This document shows, piece after piece, positions 36,241 to 42,932 of a stretch of DNA of 64,000 nucleotides. The DNA is taken from assembly GCF_025291715.1 (NCBI RefSeq), contig NZ_JAMBIZ010000002.1, positions 124,001 through 188,000 of the forward strand, read 5' to 3'. Source of the DNA: Metasolibacillus sp. (GTDB taxonomy: Bacteria; Bacillota; Bacilli; Bacillales_A; Planococcaceae). Made by a program: the position numbers and the translations under genes. The notes below the pieces were generated by a model. That model made no database searches, had not been told where the DNA came from, and worked only from the letters and a program-made list of their open reading frames with translations. Position 1 is the first letter of the stretch. Each line of letters starts with the position of its first letter.

Positions 36241-36774
36241 TTACCCTCTAGATGGAAACTCACCATATAAACAAATAATATAATTCATCACCAAGAAGGG
36301 CTGCATATTATTATGCGGCTGATTTCCACCTGTTAAACCTAAAGCTTGTGGGTTCATTGCAACATTTACTGTCGCATCGTATATTGGTTCTGGTACTTTA
36401 CTTCTCCCAGTTACCGCCACTGACCACAATTGATTCTCTGGATTTCCCGATGTTCCAGCGCCCTCTAAAGCTGCTGGCGCATGTGTATGTGCAGGTATTT
36501 GTGTTGATAAAAGCGTCACAGTTGGTGTACCAACGACTTGACCAACCTGTCGTTCTGTTAATCCCGCTCCTTGCCCTTGATTCATTGGAGCAGCCCCCAT
36601 CAAATTCGGTAGCGCAAAGGTTGTCTTGCCATCTCCTCCATATTGCACACCTAATATCGAAAAGAGCGCTGTATTTTGCTGAATACTCATCAATTGACCG
36701 TTACACAATGCCCAGTCTTTCGGTGCAAAATTTCCTGCAAAAACTCTTATTTCACCAATATATGCATCTGCCAT
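36241..36774 (-). CDS. Phage tail-collar (MdpB-like) protein 3
   Basis: A 177-residue protein of the tail-collar/microcystin-dependent protein family. The family N-terminus is clear: AYIGEIRVFAGNFAPKDW, then CNGQLMSIQQNTALFSILG and YGGDGKTTFALPNL; the C-terminus has GGNQPHNNMQPFLVMNYIIC. It differs from its two neighbours after the PNL motif (MGAAPMNQGQGAGLTERQ) and is the most divergent of the three. No signal peptide is seen, as is usual in this family. It is co-transcribed with the others and with the SLH protein. Function is unknown; a fibre-tip or carbohydrate-binding role is inferred from phage collars. Confidence 0.87.
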   Translation of the reverse strand: MADAYIGEIRVFAGNFAPKDWALCNGQLMSIQQNTALFSILGVQYGGDGKTTFALPNLMGAAPMNQGQGAGLTERQVGQVVGTPTVTLLSTQIPAHTHAPAALEGAGTSGNPENQLWSVAVTGRSKVPEPIYDATVNVAMNPQALGLTGGNQPHNNMQPFLVMNYIICLYGEFPSRG

Positions 36775-36793
36775 TCGTACTCACTCCCTTCCT

Positions 36794-37288
36794 TTAATTT
36801 CTTGATGGGTAAATTCCTTGCACAGCAATACAAAAACGGACAGCTAAATAAGGCTGCATATTATCATGTGCTTGCCCGCCTCCCGTAGCAGATATTGCTG
36901 CCTGGTTCATTGCTACAGTTGGGCCAGTTGCGTATAAATTATCCTTTTGAGCCCATACATTCCCTTGAGGAGAAGTAGCACTTGCAGGAATAGATGAACC
37001 GTAAGCCTGATGCGTATGTTGCGGCATTTCATTCACCGTTAAAGTATGTGCCGCTTCACCCGCCTTTGTTCCTAATGATAATGAAGAACTAACATGAATT
37101 GGTACACGCCCTCGCAAATCCGGTAAAGCAAATGTCGTTCTACCATCCCCTCCATAAACTGTACCTAACAGTGAGTATAATGCTTGATATTGCTGAATCT
37201 GAAGCACTTGCCCTTCGCAAGATAACCAGCCTCTTGGTGCATAGTTAAGCGGAAATATCCGAACTTCACCTAAATATGGTTCTGCCAT
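36794..37288 (-). CDS. Phage tail-collar (MdpB-like) protein 2
   Basis: A 164-residue paralogue of its neighbours: PYLGEVRIFPLNYAPRGW, CEGQVLQIQQYQALYSLLG, YGGDGRTTFALPDLRGRVPIH, and HDNMQPYLAVRFCIA near the end. It follows tail-collar gene 1 by 26 bases and precedes gene 3 by 19, in one operon. There are no capsid, tape-measure, baseplate or lysis genes nearby, so it is not part of a prophage or an intact contractile particle in this window. Confidence 0.87.
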   Translation of the reverse strand: MAEPYLGEVRIFPLNYAPRGWLSCEGQVLQIQQYQALYSLLGTVYGGDGRTTFALPDLRGRVPIHVSSSLSLGTKAGEAAHTLTVNEMPQHTHQAYGSSIPASATSPQGNVWAQKDNLYATGPTVAMNQAAISATGGGQAHDNMQPYLAVRFCIAVQGIYPSRN

Positions 37289-37314
37289 TTAAATCCTCCT
37301 TTCTTTTTAGTTTT

Positions 37315-37839
37315 TTATTGTTGGGAAGGAAATACCCCATATAACGAAATAATGAAAGAAATAGCTACTGTTGGCATCATGTTATTATGTGGCTGATTGC
37401 CGCCCACACTTGAGCTAGCATTTGCATTCATTGCAACTGGTGTTAGTGGATGTCCAGCTCCATCTTTATCATTTGAATAGTTTGAATATCCGCTCGTCGT
37501 TGCCCACAGCATATTGTCTGGTGATGCTGTATTTCCAACAGCGGTTGTAGCTTGGGCAATATGTGTATGATTTGGCATTTGGCTCGTAGTTAAGGTAACT
37601 GTTTCTGTGCCACCTACGGCACCTAAAGAGTACTGTGGATTAATATGAATTGGTACACGTCCCCTTAAATCTGGTAACCCGAAAGTAGTTTGACCGTCCC
37701 CTCCATATGTTGTTCCTATTAAAGCAAATAATATTTCATTTTCTGCAATACTAAGTAATTGACCATTACATAAAGCCCAATCTTTGGGAGCATAATTCCC
37801 CGCAAACATACGAATTTCTCCTACATATGATTCACTCAT
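37315..37839 (-). CDS. Phage tail-collar (MdpB-like) protein 1
   Basis: A 174-residue member of the tail-collar family, with the canonical SYVGEIRMFAGNYAPKDWAL, YGGDGQTTFGLPDLRGRVPIH and GGNQPHNNMMPTVAISFIISL blocks. Its ATG overlaps the TGA of the GNAT gene, with a perfect AGGAGGTG before it, so the two are translationally coupled. This coupling ties the acetyltransferase to the collar proteins and suggests it may modify them, which is inference. Confidence 0.88.
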   Translation of the reverse strand: MSESYVGEIRMFAGNYAPKDWALCNGQLLSIAENEILFALIGTTYGGDGQTTFGLPDLRGRVPIHINPQYSLGAVGGTETVTLTTSQMPNHTHIAQATTAVGNTASPDNMLWATTSGYSNYSNDKDGAGHPLTPVAMNANASSSVGGNQPHNNMMPTVAISFIISLYGVFPSQQ

Positions 37840-38366
37840 TTATTTTCACCTCCTTTCCTTTCCACTGAGAATTCAACTTCTTCATTAAATGATTCAAATC
37901 GCATGGCAATATAAGGAGCAATTTCTTCTGTAACGTAAAATCCACATCGCTCATATAGATGCCTAGCAGGATTTCCCTGTAGTACATGCAATGTAACAGA
38001 CCCTCTCTGAGTAGCTGCATTGCTTTGTAATTGCTTTAATATCTTAGTTCCATAGCCTTTCCCTCTATGATTAGGTAATAAGGAAATATCTATTAAATGA
38101 ATATTCTGACCTTTAATTTCAGTCATCACTCTGCCAATTGGCAATCCCTCATGATAAATAATTTCATGCTTGGCTTGTGGAAATTTATTTTGATACGATC
38201 TCTTTTGTGCTTCGTATTGCATATATAACAAAGCTTGTAATTGCTGCTCATCTAGTGCTAGCATTGAAAATTCATGCTTTCGCGTAGTAGCATATAGCTC
38301 AAAAAGAAATGCATTATCTTCGGTTACAACATTTCTAGTCTGCAATATCATACACCCCCATTTCAT
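37836..38366 (-). CDS. GNAT acetyltransferase leading the tail-collar operon
   Basis: A 176-residue GNAT protein. The acetyl-CoA site is LLPNHRGKGYGTKILKQLQSNA (about residues 96-117), followed by LHVLQGNPARHLYERCGFYV. GGGGGTG precedes the ATG at 38366. It is the first gene of a five-gene operon with three tail-collar genes and the SLH giant. The same gene order (GNAT plus collar proteins) is, to my knowledge, recurrent in Firmicutes, but I cannot check this here. Confidence 0.85.
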   Translation of the reverse strand: MKWGCMILQTRNVVTEDNAFLFELYATTRKHEFSMLALDEQQLQALLYMQYEAQKRSYQNKFPQAKHEIIYHEGLPIGRVMTEIKGQNIHLIDISLLPNHRGKGYGTKILKQLQSNAATQRGSVTLHVLQGNPARHLYERCGFYVTEEIAPYIAMRFESFNEEVEFSVERKGGENK

Positions 38367-39006
38367 TTATAAAGTGAAGCTACCTATCAAGGCTTTTACA
38401 GATGATTTATTACACAAGCACAGCCTGTTCATTCAAAATCAAACCACATTACTATAATTATAATTTTGGTTTTTCTGCTTGTTTAATAGATAAAAATTGT
38501 ACAATCGTACTCTAGCTTTGTTATCCAACTCTCTATTATTATATTAAATTCTTAGCTATATAAATGTTAAGAATATTTAAAGTAAATCAATTTGTTTTCT
38601 CAAATATGTAATAATACACTGGATAAAATAAAATTTTTATTATTAATAACAAAATTCTATTAATTTCCAATTATATAATACTTCTTTAGTTACAACAGCC
38701 TATGCCCTCAGTATAATGGTATTTAATGTTAATATCAATCAAATAATTGTTTATATTGTTAAAATAAATCATTTAAATTGTACATTGAGTTGTTTCTTTC
38801 TCTTGTTTGGCTGTTATCTAAAGTCATTGTATAAAGCAAAGGTTAAAATTAGGTTAAAAAATAAAAGATTTTTGAAAAAAATTTGATTTTTTTAACATTT
38901 TACAAAATCACAGTTGAAGATTAAGAAGGAGAGCAGCCCTCTTTTTCTTAAAAATGCTTATCTTACTCTAGAGAAATAGAAGACTCTTGCTAATTCAAGT
39001 TAAACT
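38367..39006. other. Long AT-rich non-coding region
   Basis: About 640 very AT-rich bases between the tail-collar operon and the mrfA terminator. It should contain the operon's promoter (a TATAAT on the minus strand near 38455-38460 is one candidate). No ORF, known RNA motif, IS end or direct repeat was recognised. The base composition contrasts with the flanking genes and fits an island boundary. Confidence 0.55.
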
Positions 39007-39046
39007 AAAAAAGCCGATTTACACCGAATTATTTCGTGTAAATCGA
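39007..39046 (-). terminator. Terminator of mrfA
   Basis: CGATTTACAC-GAA pairs with TTC-GTGTAAATCG around a short loop; on the minus strand GCTTTTTTAG follows. It lies 26 bases after the mrfA stop. Confidence 0.88.
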
Positions 39047-39071
39047 CTATCCGTAATTAATCTCTTTTCCC

Positions 39072-41348
39072 TTACATCATCTCTGCCAATAGATCTCCCA
39101 TCACCTGCACAACTCGCTTTTTCCCATCATTCAAATTGTCTTGTGCTCCAATACAAGATGGACAGCCGCTTTGACATGGACAGCTTGTAACATGCTGAAT
39201 TGTTCGCTCCAGAAGTGGTAAAATTAAATCATACACCTTTTCACTTAACCCAATGCCACCTGGATAGCTATCATAAATAAACAAGGTTGGGCGCTCATTG
39301 TGCACCGCCTTCACCTGTGGCACAACAGATACATCGCTACGATCACAGTGAATAAAGAGCGGGATAAAGGAATGCATCGCGTACGCAACCCCATTTAATG
39401 CGTCTGTCATCATTTCCTCTGACCAGTTTTCAGGCAAGTCGAAGGAAAGCCATGTTGCATTTGTATGCATTTCCATCGGCGGGATTGTAATAGGACCAGA
39501 GCCGATATTATCGTGTGTGCCGAAGCGAATCTTTTTGAAAATAGTCGGAATCGCCAAAATTCCCACATCGCCGTAGCTTACTGTTGTCGTTTTCAGCTGT
39601 GCCACTTTATCCTCTTCCAGCACTTTCAGCTCCACCGCTAAATTAGCATCTGTAAAATAATCGACATCCACCTCTGTGACATATGCTTTTTTCTCCTCCC
39701 AATCGAGCTCCTCTACTTGGAATTGTGTGCCTTGGTGGATATAAATGGCTTCCTCATGCAGTAGTGTCATGGCGCTATACGTGTCCATTTCACCAATGAC
39801 ACGCGTCTTTGTCGGTGTTGTTTTATCAATAATAACGACATTTTCTTGAGCAGCTGAACGTAAGCTAATATCATGTGCTGGGAAGCGGTCGCTCATCCAA
39901 TGCCATTGCGTCGAGGTTTTAACGAGGACACCTTCCTCTGCTAAATAAGCTAACAGCTCCTGTACCATAAACTCACCATATGTATCATCTATTGAAAATG
40001 GTAGCTCAAAGGCGGCACATTTTAAGTGTGCCATTAAAATCAATATATTTTCAGGATTAATATTCGCTTGCTCTGGCTCGCTTCCTAATAAATAAGTAGG
40101 ATGATTGACAACATATTGATCAAGCGCTGTCGATTGTGCGACATAAATAATTAGTGCTTCATCCTGCCGTCTTCCTGCACGCCCCGCCTGCTGCCATGCG
40201 CTGGCAATATTGCCTGGATAGCCTGTCATAATACATGCTTGTAGCTGCCCAATATCGACGCCAAGCTCTAATGCATTTGTACTGACAACCATTTGAATCG
40301 TTCCATCGCGCAAGCCTTTTTCAATTTGACGACGCTCGCTTGGCAAATAACCACCACGATAGCCTTGAATCGAATGGTCTGCAATTTTTTTCGCTGTCAA
40401 TGACTTTAAATAAGTAACGAGCATTTCAACACGTACTCTTGATTTCGCAAAAATAATTGTTTGAATGCCTGCTTCAAATAAACGAGCGGATAAATCGCGC
40501 ACTTCTAATACTGAGCTTCTACGCACACCAAATGTCGGGTGGATAATCGGTGGGTTATAAAAAATAAACGTTTTTTTGCCCACAGGTGCGCCTGATTTTT
40601 CAATTAATGCGTGCTTTGTATTTGTTAAGCTTTCTGCTAGTTCACGTGGATTGCGAATCGTTGCAGATGTGCAAATAATCGTTGGATTACTTCCATAAAA
40701 AGCACAAATGCGCTGTAAACGGCGAATCACATGTGCCACGTGACTACCAAACACCCCTTTATATGTATGTAGCTCATCAATCACGATATATTTTAAGTTT
40801 TCAAAAAGGGCTACCCATTTCGTATGATGTGGCAAAATACCCGAATGCAGCATATCAGGGTTCGTCATGACAATATGCCCTGCTTTGCGAATCTTTTGAC
40901 GGATGCCTGGTGCTGTGTCTCCATCGTATGTATAGCTTAAAATATCCTCATCCATTAGCTCAATTAGCTCATTCAAATCGGATTTTTGATCTTGCGCCAA
41001 GGCCTTTGTTGGAAATAAATAAATGGCACGTGCCGATTTATTTTGTAAAATGGTCTGTAAAACAGGCAAATGATAACAATATGATTTACCTGAAGCAGTC
41101 GGTGTAATAGCGGTAAAGGATTGCTGCTGCATTGCATAATCAAACGCTTCACGCTGATGTGTATAAAGCCGTTCAATCCCTCTTGCATGCAATGCCTTTT
41201 GAATGGAGGGATGAAGCTTCTCAGGAAAATCTGCATAGCGAGCGGGCTGTGCCTCTAGCGTATGCCAATGCTGAATATTTTGCTTTAGCTCCTCATCATA
41301 TTGCCATGCCTGCAATAGCTCAGAAATCGTCTTCTTCTTGTTGTACAT
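39072..41348 (-). CDS. mrfA: DEXH helicase MrfA (YprA)
   Basis: A 758-residue 3'-5' DNA helicase for repair of mitomycin adducts, partner of MrfB. Walker A is TPTASGKSYCYHLP (about residues 82-95), motif II is DELHTYKG, motif VI is QQAGRAGRRQDEAL, and the C-terminal MZB/DUF1998 domain ends with the zinc-type CPCQSGCPSCIG. GGAGGGG precedes the ATG. Its first 29 bases overlap yppE, so the two are coupled. Its usual neighbour mrfB lies 10 kb away on the same strand, beyond an inserted island. Confidence 0.93.
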   Translation of the reverse strand: MYNKKKTISELLQAWQYDEELKQNIQHWHTLEAQPARYADFPEKLHPSIQKALHARGIERLYTHQREAFDYAMQQQSFTAITPTASGKSYCYHLPVLQTILQNKSARAIYLFPTKALAQDQKSDLNELIELMDEDILSYTYDGDTAPGIRQKIRKAGHIVMTNPDMLHSGILPHHTKWVALFENLKYIVIDELHTYKGVFGSHVAHVIRRLQRICAFYGSNPTIICTSATIRNPRELAESLTNTKHALIEKSGAPVGKKTFIFYNPPIIHPTFGVRRSSVLEVRDLSARLFEAGIQTIIFAKSRVRVEMLVTYLKSLTAKKIADHSIQGYRGGYLPSERRQIEKGLRDGTIQMVVSTNALELGVDIGQLQACIMTGYPGNIASAWQQAGRAGRRQDEALIIYVAQSTALDQYVVNHPTYLLGSEPEQANINPENILILMAHLKCAAFELPFSIDDTYGEFMVQELLAYLAEEGVLVKTSTQWHWMSDRFPAHDISLRSAAQENVVIIDKTTPTKTRVIGEMDTYSAMTLLHEEAIYIHQGTQFQVEELDWEEKKAYVTEVDVDYFTDANLAVELKVLEEDKVAQLKTTTVSYGDVGILAIPTIFKKIRFGTHDNIGSGPITIPPMEMHTNATWLSFDLPENWSEEMMTDALNGVAYAMHSFIPLFIHCDRSDVSVVPQVKAVHNERPTLFIYDSYPGGIGLSEKVYDLILPLLERTIQHVTSCPCQSGCPSCIGAQDNLNDGKKRVVQVMGDLLAEMM

Positions 41349-41706
41349 TCATTTCCCCCTCCTTTAAATAGCGTAGCATTGTAGAGAGCGTGTAGTGCAC
41401 AGAATGTATTGATTGCAAAAATCTTTTTTTGCTCGTTTCCTTATAAAAAGACTGCACAATAAATTGCTCCATCGCATCTACAACTTGGTTAATTTGCTGT
41501 GTATGCATATATTTTGGCTGATGTTTTACGCGCCATTCCGTTGCAAGCTGCTGCCACAGTTGTAATTGTTCATGAATATGATCTGCATATGGCTTTACTT
41601 CTGAAAAGAAATCAGGCTGTAAATTAAATTCGCGCATGTGAAAGAAACGGTTTTTTGCTTCCTCACATTGCGTTATTAAATAGGATGTTCGTTCGATTAA
41701 CTGCAT
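41320..41706 (-). CDS. yppE: YppE-family protein
   Basis: A 128-residue helical protein of the DUF1798/YppE family. The block FFSEVKPYADHIHEQL and the later KHQPKYMHTQQINQVVDAMEQFIVQSFYKETSKKRF resemble B. subtilis YppE. The frame is open for another 96 bases upstream, but that part lies in the repeat element; the ATG at 41706 with GAGGTG before it is the right start. It overlaps mrfA by 29 bases. Function is unknown. Confidence 0.85.
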   Translation of the reverse strand: MQLIERTSYLITQCEEAKNRFFHMREFNLQPDFFSEVKPYADHIHEQLQLWQQLATEWRVKHQPKYMHTQQINQVVDAMEQFIVQSFYKETSKKRFLQSIHSVHYTLSTMLRYLKEGEMNVQQEEDDF

Positions 41707-41730
41707 TGTACACCTCAAGTTATATTTATT

Positions 41731-41890
41731 ATGATTCAGTAGAAAACGCGGTGGTGCGATAAATACTAAGATGCTCCTTTCATTCAGCGGGTGTCCAAAC
41801 ACCCACTGAATCCTAATAAAGCTTCTGACGCAATTACGCCAAGGCGTAATTGATTATAATGATAGCTATCCATTCAGCGGGTGCTGAATG
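41731..41890. repeat. Copy C of the dispersed intergenic element (reverse orientation)
   Basis: On the minus strand this reads, in order: CAATTACGCC, a two-base loop, GGCGTAATTG; AAGCTTTATTAGG; a hairpin ATTCAG-GGGTGT / ACACCC-CTGAAT (41782-41811); and the end GCGTTTTCTACTGAATCATA. Compared with the copy at 61178 the central nested-hairpin module is absent. An extra small palindrome (CATTCAGC / GCTGAATG, 41871-41890) follows. Confidence 0.8.
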
Positions 41891-41968
41891 GAAACGCCAA
41901 TGAATATGACAAAACTACATCAACATATTATTGATTATATTTAGTGTACCAAATCTTCTTGGGAATCA

Positions 41969-42154
41969 CTAGCAATTAGGGGAACGTGCATTCTTTACTT
42001 GTATTTGTTTTTCTGCTAAGCTTACTTTTTGATAGGCTGTTGTGATTTTTTGTGAAAATTGAAGGGTGAGCATTGCACGTTGTTGTTCTACTGCGGTGTC
42101 TAACAATTGTGTTGCCTGTTCAATACTGGCAATAAGCGCTTGAAGCCTTGTCAT
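41969..42154 (-). CDS. Small helical protein, unknown function
   Basis: A 61-residue protein preceded by a perfect AGGAGG five bases from the ATG, which is the main reason to call it real. It is predicted almost wholly helical, with a heptad-like pattern (LIASIEQATQLLDTAVEQQRAMLTLQF) and no membrane segment. It lies upstream of yppE on the same strand, with the repeat element between, and is divergent from recU. It occupies the place of the small ypp genes of B. subtilis, but I cannot name it. Confidence 0.65.
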   Translation of the reverse strand: MTRLQALIASIEQATQLLDTAVEQQRAMLTLQFSQKITTAYQKVSLAEKQIQVKNARSPNC

Positions 42155-42269
42155 GGTATGCCTCCTCTCATCGGTACTTTATTGTTTCAAGAGAGGTTTA
42201 AAAAATCCTTGTCCATCGCAAAACTAGACAATAAAAGCTAAAAATATGCATTTCGAAAGGGTGAAAATG

Positions 42270-42932
42270 ATGATTCGCTATCCAAATGGAAAGCCTTATA
42301 AAGCGGGTAACGAGGAAGTGCAAAAGCCGAAAAAGAAGCAGGCCTTAAAAGATATTAATTTCGGTAATCGTGGTAAAACATTAGAAGATGACCTAAACGA
42401 AACGAATAGCTATTATTTGCAGCGACAAATTGCCAATATTCACAAGAAACCTGTTCCAATCCAAATCGTCAAAGTAGAGTACCCATCGAGAAGTGCTGCT
42501 GTCATTCGTGAAGCCTACTTCCGCACGCCTTCAACAACGGACTATAATGGTGTATGGAATGGCTATTATTTAGATTTTGAAGCAAAGGAAACTGAAAATA
42601 AAACATCCTTTCCTTTAAAAAATATACATGCCCACCAATTAGAACATATGAAAAATGTTATACTACAAAAAGGGATTGCTTTTTTTATTATTCGTTTTTC
42701 AAGATTAGATCGCTATTTTATTACACCATTTCCTATCGTGGAAAACGCATGGCAGCAAATGGAGCAAGGTGGGCGCAAATCGATACCATTGCAACAATTT
42801 GAAGCACAAGCAATTGAAATCAAACCAAGCTACCAGCCACGCATTGACTATTTGCAGGCGGTACAACAATTTGTGTGCGAAAGCTTCACAATTATGGAAA
42901 ACACTCAAAGTGAGGAGATTAAACGTGACTGA
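42270..42932 (+). CDS. recU: Holliday junction resolvase RecU
   Basis: A 220-residue homodimeric Holliday junction resolvase for recombinational repair and chromosome segregation. The N-terminal MIRYPNGKPYK and NRGKTLEDDLNETNSYYL are typical; the nuclease core TTDYNGVWNGYYLDFEAKETENKTSFPL (about residues 88-115) keeps the catalytic Asp, Glu and Lys. Three in-frame ATG are available; 42270 matches the usual RecU start and is correctly spaced from AAAGGGTG. Its end overlaps ponA by eight bases, the conserved recU-ponA arrangement. Confidence 0.95.
   Translation: MIRYPNGKPYKAGNEEVQKPKKKQALKDINFGNRGKTLEDDLNETNSYYLQRQIANIHKKPVPIQIVKVEYPSRSAAVIREAYFRTPSTTDYNGVWNGYYLDFEAKETENKTSFPLKNIHAHQLEHMKNVILQKGIAFFIIRFSRLDRYFITPFPIVENAWQQMEQGGRKSIPLQQFEAQAIEIKPSYQPRIDYLQAVQQFVCESFTIMENTQSEEIKRD

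Noticed and set aside
36241..37839. Prophage or contractile injection system suggested by three tail-collar genes
   Set aside because: No capsid, portal, terminase, tape-measure, sheath, baseplate, lysis or integrase genes in the flanks, and the operon ends in an SLH surface protein.
38367..39006. Hidden small genes or a replication origin in the AT-rich gap
   Set aside because: No ORF with a ribosome site and no DnaA-box cluster or iteron pattern was seen.
41707..41802. Longer N-terminus for YppE (32 extra residues)
   Set aside because: The extra part is translated from the intergenic repeat element; the internal ATG has the ribosome binding site and fits the family length.
42769..42924. 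Longer N-terminus for PonA (52 extra residues)
   Set aside because: It lies antiphase inside recU; the GTG at 42925 has a proper ribosome site and gives the normal basic cytoplasmic start.
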